Assembly (NCBI RefSeq): GCF_004337985.1
Contig: NW_021940921.1
Span: 637,758-701,757, forward strand
Direction: 5' to 3'
DNA: 64,000 bases
Source of the DNA: Pyricularia pennisetigena
Lineage: Eukaryota; Ascomycota; Sordariomycetes; Magnaporthales; Pyriculariaceae
The position numbers and the translations under genes are program-made. Shown here piece by piece: positions 10,969 to 22,271 of the stretch. The notes beneath the pieces were generated by a model. The model searched no databases. It was not told the origin of the DNA and was given only the letters and a program-made list of their open reading frames with translations. Position 1 is the stretch's first letter. The number at the start of each line of letters is the position of its first letter.

Positions 10969-13042
10969 TGACTTTGCGTAAGTAAGCAGAATCAACTGTT
11001 TACATAATTATATATAGCTTTCACGGCCAATATCTGTATATATTTATTTACGTAAATAAAGGAGATTTATAATGCTGATGAGCGGTAGCGGTGCAACGCG
11101 CGCCGCAAACGGGTTTTGCCAGCCTTTAGCGTTTCTTATTGTATTTAGCGCAGGCGGTGAACCCCTTTTAATGGCGACGAATCCGTAGTATTGTGCCCCT
11201 TATTATATTAATAGCGATAATAGTTTATAATAAAATTGGTAGGCGTACGGCGAATATATATATTTCGTTCGCTTTTTTAAATCCGAATTTTAATTTTAAG
11301 CCTCATTTTATGCCCAAATACCCAATTCGTAAATGGTCGCCTGCGCCCTGTATTTTGCGTTTAACGATTTGCGCGCCTGCTAACGTCGATATTAATACCA
11401 GCAGCAATAGCAACAACAACAAAAATAGGTCCTTTTCCGTCTTTTTGGCGGGTTAAGCTGCGCGCAAGCCGCGCTATGCGCTAAATACCGGTTCGGTGCT
11501 GGCTAACGGGTGTAATATAATGTTTTTATTTACTCCCATTAACGGGAATTGGTCTGGTCGCGCCGAAAGGCGCGTATAATTGTAAGTCCTCACCTGCGCT
11601 TTGGGGAGTTTCCGAGCATGCGACTTTGCTAACGCGTTCCCTGTGTACGTGTAAACGAACCAACGCAACCGAGGCGCTGCAACTGCAGCGCGCTCTTTAG
11701 TTTTCCCAGCGGAAGGTTGAAAACCAACGGGTATAATTTATATCGCAACCGGTTTTATAGTATTAAATTAACGGTAAAATATAGGCCTTTTTTACCGTCG
11801 CTACCGGCGCCGTTTTCGCTTTTGCGGCTGCCGACACGGTCCCCGCCGCTATCCCCGCCGAGGCGGCAATTTCCGAGGCGCAAACCGAGGAGGTTGTTGC
11901 TGAGGCACCAGTGGTTGGGGGTCCTACCGACCCTGCGCCCGCTCCTGCCGCGCCCCCTGCCGCTCCCGCTCCTGCTGCGCCCCCCGTTACTGCTCCTGCT
12001 GCTGCCGAATCCGCCCCCGCGCCTGCCCAGGCCGCCGCCCTTAAGGCCGCCTCCGGGCGTGCTGAAGGCGCGCGCGGCGCTGAAAACCCCGTAAACTGTT
12101 CCCAAACCGTGTTTAGGAGCGTGGGGTAATGTTAACCATATATGCAAAGGCCGAGGGGTATACGGAGGAGGAGGAGGGAGGAGACCGAGGAGGAGAAGGA
12201 GGATGAGAAGGAGGAGGATAGCGACGACCGCCCCGTCCGTTTCGTAAATACCTCCCCTGTTTTAAAACGTTTATTTATAAACAGCGTAAATTAACGTACG
12301 TAGTATAATCGCGTCGTTTTCGCCCCCGCCGTGTGCGCCCAAACGATTTTGTAAATCGCCCGGTGCCATGTTTCGGGTATGCGAAAGCGTATTTGTCCGG
12401 AATTGCGACCGGTTTATGCGTTAACCAGCCCGGCGTGCGCTCCCGTGCTCGGGGAGCGCGCTTACCGCGTTGCTGGAACTACCGAAATAGGTATACCTGC
12501 CTTTTTTTCCCAGTTGGGGGACCTTTTAAACGCGCCGCGCGCGACTTGGGCCAGGCGTTTTTTGTATCGCCGCGTACCCCCGCCAAAGAGGTCCAACTCC
12601 TTCGGAACGTGGTTACGTACTATTTCCGGGATTGGACCGAATCCCAAACGAAGGAACTGGTAATTTTCTAGGCGAAAAGTACTCCTGCGCCAAAGCCCGT
12701 GAAAAGGGTTTCTGGTATTTTTTCTGCGCCGCAAAGCGCAGGGGAGGCGTTATTTCGTGGTACCCAGGTGGGATCGGGGTTAGTTGTTATGGGTGGCGTG
12801 CCGGCGGTGGTGGGTGCGACCTTTAATGGTTAGCCCATTACGGGTATTTATTTTATATTGTTTCCTGGCGGCGCTGGCGCCGGCCATTAGGCTTTTTTGT
12901 GGGTGGGCTTCGGCCCTGAATATTCGTTGTTTTATATGTTCGTTGCCTTTTATCGTTGTTTTTTTTTTTTTTTAATAGGTTTAACACGCGTTGTTTAATG
13001 CTGTGCTCCTTACCGTGCTTCCGAACTCCTTTTTAAATTTTG
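10969..13042. other. Post-pol region of the copia element
   Basis: About 2 kb between the RNase H end and the polypurine tract, longer than the short 3' leader usual for copia. It is GC-rich in places (11880-12075 encodes Ala/Pro-rich or Ala/Gly-rich low complexity depending on strand) with a purine GGA/GAG run at 12160-12230. On the plus strand, frames from about 11775 to 12129 and about 12333 to 12960 stay open apart from TAA/TAG. The high GC also keeps other frames open, so no gene is called. Confidence 0.45.
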
Positions 13043-16000
13043 CTAAGCGTTATAAAGGTTTAGAAGTACCCTAAAATGCTCGAATTTGGGGATCGATAGC
13101 GATTTGGTAAATCCGTTTGCAAACATATGCTTTGTTTCCAGGTAAGTAACGTGGAAGCTCTTTTTGGCGTGCTCCTGTTTAAACCACATGTTTTGTATAT
13201 TTATATGGCGCAGGCTGGTATTAATGCGAAAGTTTTTGTCAACGATTAGGCGAATCGTTTGTTTATTATCGCAATATAGATTCCAGGGCTGGCCTAGATT
13301 TAGCTGTATTTCTTTGAAAATCCGTTTTAAGGCCATAATTTTTTTGGCCGCCTTCGATAGTGCGTGTAATTTTGCCTTTGTTGTAAACGTCGTTACCGTG
13401 GTTTGCCTTACCGCCCTCCAATTAATAGCTTTTCCGAATAGCATTATCACGTATTTTTTTGAAGATTTCCTCGTATTTAGATCGTCGCCGAAGGATGCGT
13501 TATTTGCGAATACAAAATGCTGATTTTGGTCGCTCGTTCCGTATTTAATTCCTAAAAACCTCGTGCTGTATAAATAAAGTAATATTCTTTTGGTTAAACG
13601 TTTGTAAAAAGGATTAGGATTGGTAAGGAATTTAAAAAATATTAATATTGCGTGCGCAACGTTTGGTTTAAACATAATTGCGGTATATAAAATAAACCCT
13701 ACCATTTCCTGGTAGGTTTTAACCTCGTTTGGAGTTGCGGTCCCCTCGTATTTTGTTATAGGACTTTCTGGTAATGGCGTTGGCGGGTATTTTAAGCTTT
13801 TTGTAAGTTTAAAGCGCATAGCGATTTTTTCGATATACGAATCGTGTAATAAAGTCGCTGTGCGTTGCTTTTTATCTCGCAGTACGCGCATTCCAAAAAA
13901 TTAAGAGAGCTGCCCCTCCCGTAACTCGTATTTAGCCTTTAGGCCGTCGATAACCGTTTTACCGTTTCTGGCGTGTTTTGCGGCATATAATACGATTATA
14001 TCGTTTACGAAGAAAATCACGATAACCCTGTTTTATGTAAATACGTATATATATGGTTTATCACCAATTGGTTTAAATCCCAAGCTCTATAGCGTTTTTA
14101 GGAGTTTTTCGTACCAAAGTTTGGGTGATTCCCTTATACCGTAAAACGTTTTTCGTAGTTTAAGCACAGTATTTTTTTTCCCAAACCCTTTTGGTGCGGT
14201 GCAGAATACCGGCTTACTTATGTTAAGCGTTGCGTTAAGGAAAACGTTGTTTATATCGATTTGGATCGCCTCGAGGTCGAAATGCGCCATTAGGGCTAAT
14301 GCTAGCCTGAAATTACGTGCGGCCAATATCGCCGCGTAAGTGTTTTCAAACGTGTTGGGCGTTTGTTAATTACCCCTTGCCACGAACCGTGCTTTGTAGC
14401 GTTTAAGGTAACCGTTTTTGTCGAACTTATACGTAAATACCCATATAAGCGGTACGGGTTTTGTAGTGCAGTTCGACCGAGGGGTTACTTCCTATGTCTT
14501 TTTTTTTTCGAGATTTATTTACTCCGTTTTCGCTGTTTTAAAGAACTGTTTTTTATCCGGGTGCGCCATAAGCTTTTTCCAGGTTTTAGGCGCAAGCACA
14601 AGGTCGTTTTTATGCGGTTTAACCTTTTTATCCGGTTTTTTTTGTTATATTACCGCCGCGATAGTTTCGTGCAGTGTTCTGTAGTTGTAATTACCGCCCT
14701 CCAACGTGCTTTGTTAATTAGGTAGGAACGTTAATAAAAACGCTAACTATAATTGAAAACTTGGAACGAATATCCGGTCCTCGGTATATATTTGTTTTAA
14801 ATGGATATTATTGTTTCCGTATATTACGTTTTTTCCCCCTAGAATAATCGCGTTTGCAAAACTCGTATTATTGCTACTGCCCCCGCGCCTTCCACGAATT
14901 ATGCTCCCCTTACCGCGTTGGCGTTATCCCCTCGTATTTACTTTTAAAGCCCTTATGGTGGGTCGGGGCGTTTTCGAGGAGCGTTTAAGCTTTGTTATGC
15001 GCGTTTAAGCGCTGGTTTGGGGTGCCGGCGCGGGCGTAATATTTGGGGGTTATGCGAATATAACGGTAACGTTCGTCGGGTTCGGGGGTTCGGACTGCGG
15101 TTCCGGTATATTACCCCCGATAAAAAAGCGGTTAGGCGTAGGGTATTCCCGCGCCGATTCGTTGTTAATAACGATTAATTCCACCGCTCGGGTGCTTTTT
15201 ATTAGTTTCGGCGCACCCGGTTCCCCTACAGGGTCCGTGGGCGCACGCGGTGGAAATCCGTTACTGCTTGGTGTGCGTATACCGAGCACGTAATTTTTTC
15301 CCGTTTTGGGCGTTATTGCACTATCCTCCAAAGTTTTTAAATACGCTAATACCACTAACGTATATTTTATTGGTTCGTTAGCCATTTGTATCCCAGGCGG
15401 TTCCGGTTGGTTAACCGTTTTACCTGGGATCGGTCCGCCCAAACTTTTAAAGGTGTCGTTTTTTGCGATTTATTCGCGGAAATGCACATTGCGGCGCTCC
15501 GTAGGTGTTTCCGCGCTCCGTTTTTGTGGTACTGGTACGTTATTCAACCCCTAATTAAAAATAGGAACGCCTGGATTAGGTGCGAGCAATGGTTTATTTC
15601 GTAATAAACCCAATCGTTCGACTATTCCGTCCCCCAAAGATTCCAATGTTGGTTCGTGGATCCGGTTTATCAGAAGTTCGTATTCGTCACTAAACTCACC
15701 GGTTTTTATCCTTTTTTTTTTGGTCCCTGGTAAAAACGTGTTTTGTCGAATCGGACGTTGCGTGAGGTGATAACCCTGTTAAAAAAGGGCACCCAAATAT
15801 GGTATATTTTAAAGGATTTATATTTAACCAGGTATCCCACGTGCGCTTTAAGGCTCGTTTTAAATATTACCCTGTCTTTTAACTTCGCTTTTACCGGGTT
15901 TAATACGTAGGTTTTACACCCGTATACGTACGTACCAAACCAATTTGGGCGCAGGTTTTTATTTAATGCAATAAATAATGCAGGTATATACCATTTAAAA

Positions 16001-18594
16001 AACCCCTTAAACCATGCTAGTAGGATTTCGTTTGGGCTAAAACCCTTCCGGTTTATTAATGGATTTATATTAATAAGATAACCTGCGGCCATGATTATTT
16101 TTGGCCAGATAGAGGTAGGTAAATTGGTTGCCAAGCGCATTTTGAGCGCGCGCACAATTACCTCCTATCCCGAGCGTTTTATCTGGCCGTTCGGCTTATA
16201 TATATTAAAGGGAGGCGTTTTTATTTCGATCCCAAGTTTTTTACAATGCTTTTGGTAAAAAGTATATCCCGTGTGCGTTATTAAAGTAGGTTCGTTATCG
16301 TGGAAAAATTTCGCAATTTGTAGGCCGTATTGGCGCGTTACCCATTGTTCGAAGCCGAATATTGTTAATACGAGTTTTGCCTTCGCTTTTCCGGTGAACG
16401 GAATAATCGTTAAACGCCCCGAATATTCGTTTTTTAATAATAATAAATACCGCATACCAGTGCCTGATTTTTCAAAGTGGAAAAGATTTAGGTATATTGT
16501 ATAGTAGGGTTTGTATGGTTCGCCCTTTAGGCGCTTCGATATTATTGCTTTATTATGTGTTTAAGCGCACGTTTCGCACTCCAATATTTTTGGTCCTTTA
16601 ATTTTTACACCTTTAACCCGGTGGACCAACGCTTTAAGCGTTTCCGGACCCAGGTGGCCGGTTTTCCAATACCAAATTAACGAACTATTTTCTCTTTCGT
16701 CGTATGCTCCCGTAAAGCTCCCTTATGGAGTTTTAATAAATTTTATCCAACTTTTTATAGCCGTTGAGGAAATAATACCTGCAAAAGATATTTGTACGGC
16801 AGGGGTAACGCGCAGGTAGTAAATAGGTTTATATTGTAGGAAAATTACGTTATTACGTCGTTGCAGACCGCATAATACCAAATTGTCCTTTATATTCCCC
16901 AGGCGCAAAATGCAATCCCAGCCGTTGTACCACACGTTTTTATCCCTTAAACGCGCTTTTGACACGATATTGACGTGAAAATTGGATACGTACGTTACGT
17001 TAACGAGCTTTAGCGTTCGTCCTCCGTTTAACACGTTTTATATGGTACGTGTACCAAACGCGGTGATTTTAAATTGTTAAGTACCGCATATGACGAATTG
17101 CGGATCCGTGTTTGTAGGTTTACGGATAAAACCCGGGTCCAGGCGTTCCTTAGCGTTCACCAAATGCACAAAGCAGCAATTATCGAATAGAGTATTGTTG
17201 TAATATAGGTTGTGGGAAGTGCTTATGGACGTAAATGCGTTGGCTCCTTTATCGTAACGTATTTAAAAGCATGTAAGGTCGTCGGGTTCGGTAAAAATGG
17301 TTAGGCAGGCCGCCGAAATAGTGGGCGGCCCCCCCTGTTTTTTAAACTGCGGTGCTTTTTTCGTCCCTCCGCTCGTGGTAAATCCTGATTCGGTAATTAC
17401 ACTTTTTTAAATTAGTAATTCGCGGATAAAGGACCAGCGGTCCTTTTTAAGTTCGGCGCAAATTTTTTTGCGATTTTCGGTTAAATAGGGGCCACGTATA
17501 CGGATTTTGGGGTTCCTCCCTATTACCGCGCATACCAATTTTTCGCATAAATTTGGTGATTAAAAGTAATTGTAACTATAAGGATATTTGTTCCGTATAT
17601 TTCCCCTGTTTTTACCCCTGTTAGGAGCGTGGTTTAAACCTCTGTTTTGCTCCTCAGCGAATCCGCCAAATATCGTATAAAATTTAGCGAAATTGCGGCC
17701 ACCCCCTATTAAAAGGTCGGTGGTATCGTCGTGAAAAGCGCTCCTAAACCATTTAAGAGTATATTTAAAGGTAATTGTATAATCCGGTTTATTTAACTCG
17801 TTCCGAACGCTTATGGCCCAAAAGGGTTGGAAGCGTTTTCCTGCTTTTATGAAGTTTTTAATCGCTAAATCCCCTTTAAAATCGGCTATTTTGTAGCTTT
17901 GGGCCTCCTCGTAGGCTGAATCGTAAATTTTGAACCAATTCGCTTTGTTATTTGTTGTACGAGCTAAAACTAGGGCTGTTTTGTAATTTTTAATAGCCTG
18001 CTTTTTAGCGTGCGCTGAAAAGGGTGCGAACTTTTCCTGAAACGCTTTAACTATCCTTTTAAACGTGTTCCAACCGTTGCGTTAAACGGTAAAGAGCGCC
18101 GTATTAAAATACGTTGGGTTTGTATTTTTTGTAACCCATTGCAGGAAAATATTAATTTTTCGGAATTGTTCGTTTGTATAATTTTCCTGTAATTCCTGCG
18201 TTTCGCGTGCTTTATCTACCGCGCGCTTTATTTCGGAGGGCGTAGGGCTGCTAGGTATAACAGGTTCCTTTAGCCCTTTAGGAACAGGTTTATTTGTATT
18301 TGCAAACGATTTGGCGATTTGGCTCATTTTGCGTTTGGCTTCAGGCGGGTTTAGGTCCCAAATTCGTAAATTTATATGGTAGTCGTCGAGTCGGGAGCGT
18401 TTAAGCGATTTTGTAACGTTTTCGGTGAGCTTTTCAAGTGTTGGGAGCTTCTCGTCGGTTTGTTGGTTTGGATTAACCAGCTTCCAAATGCGTAGTATTT
18501 CGGCATTTTGACGGTACGCTTTGAACCACTTAGGCTATTGGGCGCGTGAGTTGAGCGCTGCTGGCGACTTCTGGAGCTTCTCGGTCGTAGACAT
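13043..18594 (-). pseudogene. Copia gag-pol polyprotein, decayed
   Basis: Gag begins at the ATG at 18594 (MSTTEKLQKSP) and meets a TAG about 20 codons in. Further right-to-left are gag (to about 17.4 kb), the GAG-pre-integrase zinc segment (HLGPETLK...CETCA, about 16.69-16.56 kb), integrase core (SGRLTIIPFTGKAK and a DNEPTL segment, 16455-16165), integrase C-terminal part (16155-15706), reverse transcriptase (DINNVFLNA at about 14.26 kb, and a FVND segment near 14.0 kb in place of YVDD), and RNase H (13891-13043; LYCDNKQTIRL, HINIQNMWFKQEH). Interrupted by stops and frame breaks, so not functional as read. Confidence 0.88.
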
Positions 18595-18698
18595 GGTGTG
18601 CGGTAATGAGAGAGAGAGATAGATAGAATAGACGTTATTCGTGTTAATATATAACTGCAATTTGCGTAGAGTAGAGACTTTTATAGTCTACAGCTGTA

Positions 18699-18711
18699 CC
18701 GGGCTCATAAC
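18699..18711 (-). promoter_or_regulatory. Primer-binding site, half-tRNA type
   Basis: On the element strand GTTATGAGCCCGG directly follows the 5' LTR. It is complementary to the anticodon arm expected of eukaryotic initiator tRNA-Met (GGGCTCATAACC), the primer type known for copia-like elements that use an internal tRNA cut rather than the 3' end. Confidence 0.75.
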
Positions 18712-18795
18712 TATTGCACTAGACAACACAGCCAAAAGACGAAAGCTCCCGTCAATGACTAATGCCAGTGACTTCGGTAAATATAGCCTGCAACA
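18712..18795 (-). repeat. Terminal LTR (LTR1), right copy (5' LTR)
   Basis: 84 bp matching 10462-10545, flanked outside by the CTAAG duplication. A TATA-like CTATAAAAG lies downstream of the primer site at about 18677-18686 on the element strand, an unexpected position if the LTR alone drives transcription. Confidence 0.88.
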
Positions 18796-18960
18796 CTAAG
18801 CATGTAAAGTGCGGGGTCATCATTCAGCACACGGCATTCACGTGCTATTTACCATTATTTTATTTTCCTTGTCTTAGATGCTGTCCTCACTCACTCAGCC
18901 AGCAGCACGGAAAGGGGGGGCTTTCAATTCGGTCTCATCCAGCATTGCAAAGCTGCGACA

Positions 18961-20022
18961 ATGTCCTATGAGCCCCAGCCCCCATCGCTACTCTATCCAA
19001 ACGCCGCCGCCGCCGAAGAGGCGCTCAAGGATTTCGCCCTGCAGAATGGCTTCGACCTGATCATTGCGGAGCGCTACCCGCGGGGCTCGGGCGACAACTG
19101 CACCCGCCTCACTTTTCGCTGCGTCCGGGGCCGCGCAGCAAAACAAAATTCAACAACCACTGCCGCTGCCGCTGCCGCTGCTTCCTCCTCTTCTTCTTCC
19201 CCGTCAAGCGCTCGCGGTGCGGCTGCAGGCAAAGCCGCCACCGCCACCGACAGCGGCGGTGACGACGACGACGAAGAGGGAGGCGGCGGCGGCGGCAGCA
19301 GCAGCACGCCGGCCAAAAAACGCCGGCGCGCCCGGTCGCAGATGACGGGCTGCCCGTACCGCATCAACATCAAGGCGCAAAAGTACGAGGGCATGGGCTG
19401 GCGCATCGACCGCGTCCAGCACCGCGGCAGCGGCGGGCCCGGGCTGCTGCAGGGCCACAACCACGACCTGTGCCTGCCGACCGCCTTCACCACGTTCCGC
19501 CACCGCAACCTCAGGCGCCACGAGGCTCGCATCATGGAGCTCTACCGGCAGGGACGGAAGCCGAGGGAGATCATGGCGCAGATCGAAAAGGACATTGAGG
19601 AGCGGCGCGTCACGGGACAACCAGGGGAGGGGAACGGTAGTGGGGTTGAGCTTGATTACCACGGCCAGGGGGTCGGGTTTTCGTACCAGGATATGCAGAA
19701 TATGCTGCAGAGGAAAAAGAGGGACGGGCTGTTGGAGGGCCCTGAAGACGTTCTCGGGAAGGTTGCCGTGGATGCGCCTGAGGAGGCTGCTGGTGATGTT
19801 CCTGGGCATGTTCCCGAGGATACCCCTAGAGATGCTCTTGGGGATGCTCCTGCGGATGCTCCTGCGGATGCTGCGGCTGGGATGGACTCTGGCGATACAG
19901 ATAAAAATGATGCGAATGGTGTTGGGCATGACACAGTTAAGGAACCTCAAGGTCAGGTCTCACCACCACATCCTACCGGAGTTGAAAGCAGTCCAAAACC
20001 TCCAGCTGTACAGTCTTCATAA
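18961..20022 (+). CDS. FAR1-type DNA-binding domain protein
   Basis: Probable nuclear DNA-binding protein with a WRKY-GCM1-like FAR1 zinc domain. The start is the first ATG (MSYEPQPPSL). The candidate zinc ligands are Cys54 (TFRCVRG), Cys131 (MTGCPYRI), His166 and His168 (GHNHDL). They are separated by a long Ala/Ser/Gly/Asp low-complexity insert (about 60-125) that ends in a basic KKRRRAR nuclear-localisation-like stretch. After the domain come a charged helix (about 180-215) and a short repeated DAPADAP-type tail (about 270-310). No MULE transposase domain follows, so it is a FAR1 module alone, perhaps domesticated. The copia element ends 165 bases upstream of the start, probably in its promoter. 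Targets unknown. Confidence 0.8.
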   Translation: MSYEPQPPSLLYPNAAAAEEALKDFALQNGFDLIIAERYPRGSGDNCTRLTFRCVRGRAAKQNSTTTAAAAAAASSSSSSPSSARGAAAGKAATATDSGGDDDDEEGGGGGGSSSTPAKKRRRARSQMTGCPYRINIKAQKYEGMGWRIDRVQHRGSGGPGLLQGHNHDLCLPTAFTTFRHRNLRRHEARIMELYRQGRKPREIMAQIEKDIEERRVTGQPGEGNGSGVELDYHGQGVGFSYQDMQNMLQRKKRDGLLEGPEDVLGKVAVDAPEEAAGDVPGHVPEDTPRDALGDAPADAPADAAAGMDSGDTDKNDANGVGHDTVKEPQGQVSPPHPTGVESSPKPPAVQSS

Positions 20023-22271
20023 CCATGCATCAATCATTTCATGATACAGAACTCACCCATCGTCCTTGTCGTCATCCTCATCGCCGTCTCCGAGCTGACT
20101 GTCCCATAATGTGGCGAGTCCGATGCCGGTAACAAGCAGTGGGCCGTGGCTTTTGTCCGTCCTGGCGGCAGCCTGAATGGTGAGACGTATTATTTATCGG
20201 GGTCCTCGGGCTATGAGTGGCCGCACTCTATGAAATGAGGTGGTTTCACCGAGTTGGAGCGTCAGATCTGACTTGTAAACGATCTAACACATGGACTCGA
20301 GTTAACACTCTATATCTGCGGCTCAGGAAATTTCAAGAATATATTACTTACCGATGGACCTTTGACCAAAGTCTTTCTATCTCTGGATGCAGTTGCGACA
20401 ACATCAATGGCGGGTATATGCAACAAAATGCCACAGACCCAGTCGCCTGCGGGCACAGTCGCCCCGATCCTACGCGGCTCTCGGCCCTAGGTGGTAACAC
20501 CAAATCTGACCAGCCAGCCATCCATTACCAGGAAGAAGGCCTCGAAAACTTGAGGTCTTGTCGTATCCCGCCAAATTTCGACAAAGATGAAGTTCTGCTC
20601 ATCGCCGAACGGAGAAAGTCCCTCATCGTATGTCACCCTAAACCTTTTCCAGCTCTTGGCCTCGGACGAGCAGAGCTGCTCCCACGCGGACCCGGCGAGT
20701 TCCGCCTCGCATCCGGAGCAGTCGAGGCGCACCAGCGCCGCACACGGCGCCCTCCAGACGCCGCGGCGGTTGGCCAGGCGCAGGAAGCGTCCCCTTGTCA
20801 ATCCAGCAGCGGCGCGTCGAGAGGCGGTTGGCACAAATGTAGAGCGACCGCAGGCGGCGCAGCAGTCTCCCTCTGGCATTGTGGACTTTTCATGTTCTTC
20901 TGCCTTCTATTTGTGGCATCGAGACACCTGAAAACCGAACGATTAGGTGGAAGGTCTAAAGTTTGCTAGAGGGATGACGGGCCTGAAAGGCCATAAATGA
21001 TGGCCACAACCATATCAGAGGCACTGCCAACGATAAGGTGATGTCTTGTCTGTGTGCGAAAAGCGGAGGTGGACGCAAGTTGCATGTTTTCACGGCCATA
21101 ATTTTTAAAACCCTTGCGGCTGACGCTTGGAAAACATACAGGCTGTCCTATGAATGAAGACGGTCCAGCCCCGTTCACGGTCTGGGCATCCGGTACAGTG
21201 ATGACAGCCCCGCGGATCGTTTCATGGCGCCGAGCATAATCTCGGTGCCGAAAGGTCTGGGTAAGGCTACCGTCGGCCGTATGTACTTTGTTGGGCGGTC
21301 CGACCCCAAAGGAGCTGTGAGACATCTCTGAAGAATATGAGAGAATCACCCGAAAAGGGCGCCGACGCTGTCGAAAGACGGATTCTGGACGTCATCTTTC
21401 GACAACTGAGGCTATAAAAATTCAACACTTTGACAGAGTACGATGCGCAAATATTGGCTGACTCTATGGTCACTCGGTGCGTAGTGGAGGTTGAGAAACG
21501 CGTCGAATATAGATGCTGAACAAAAACAAGGTTCAAAATGAAGACGAGAGCCCCAGATTAGGCAGGCCAGGCAGCAGGACCAAAAGCGAAGCAGGTGGGG
21601 AATCCTTGTAGCTTACTGTGATCGCCACTTTTGCGACCAAACAGCTGGGCGCCGTCTGTCTGTAGCGTCTTACCACACAGGTGGGGGGTACTGGAGCTGT
21701 CAGACATGACAAATAGACCCTCTGTAGCAAGTCGGAGTGGCCCAGCTTTTTCACAAACATGGAATGCAACAGATAATTCGGTCATGATGGATATATCTAA
21801 TTGATATTCGCGAAAGCAAGTAAAGATTGTATGCTTTTTTGTCAAAGGTGCGGGCGCCAATGAATACAAGTAAACGCTAGAAAAAACGACCAAAATCGTA
21901 CTTTTGTGGCTTCCAGTCCAATATAGACCAGAGGGGAGAATAAGAAAGCAATAGGGAAAAAAAAACGACGAGGGGTATGCCGAGAAGATGCAAATGCTGC
22001 CTGTTTCCCAAAATGCCCATTGATGTTGAAAAACGCCTGAATGATCCCAAACCCAGTACCCAAGAACCCAACCAACAACCCCCGAGCAAACAGATAAATA
22101 ACTCGAAAGGATGCATATACAGAGCCGTAAGAAAGCAAAGCCGAGATAAAACAAAAAAAAAGAAAATCTAACAATAAAAAGGAAGGAAAGGAAAAGGGGG
22201 AATAAAAATGAAAGACATAAAGAACAAAGAAAAAGAAAAAAAAAAAAAAAAGAGACGTCTCGTCTCCGAAC
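20023..22271. other. Intergenic region with unsupported frames
   Basis: Between the FAR1 gene and the 3' end of the AA11 gene. A minus frame at 20487-20879 (130 codons, Cys-containing, ending WLVRFGVTT) and minus frames at 20966-21349 and 21558-22154 are open but match no family I know. The second is GC-normal and could be a gene remnant. The stretch 21840-22260 is A-rich. No feature is called. Confidence 0.4.

Larger units (their letters stand above)
10462..18795 (-). mobile_element. Ty1/copia LTR retrotransposon, full length, composite 3' end
   Basis: Element coding on the minus strand, bounded by 84-bp direct repeats (10462-10545 and 18712-18795) that look identical. A 5-bp target duplication CTAAG flanks it (10457-10461 and 18796-18800). 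Order from the right: LTR, primer-binding site, gag, protease/GAG-pre-integrase, integrase, reverse transcriptase, RNase H, a 2-kb post-pol region, polypurine tract, then a second, different LTR-like unit, another primer site, a 246-bp spacer, another polypurine tract and the terminal LTR. The order integrase before reverse transcriptase defines Ty1/copia. Coding frames carry scattered stops, mostly TAA/TAG where Gln is plausible, consistent with RIP-type C-to-T change, so it is probably not autonomous now. Confidence 0.9.

Noticed and set aside
21558..22154. 198-codon minus frame
   Set aside because: Hydrophobic aromatic run from A/T-rich 3' flank of the AA11 gene; no start context or domain.
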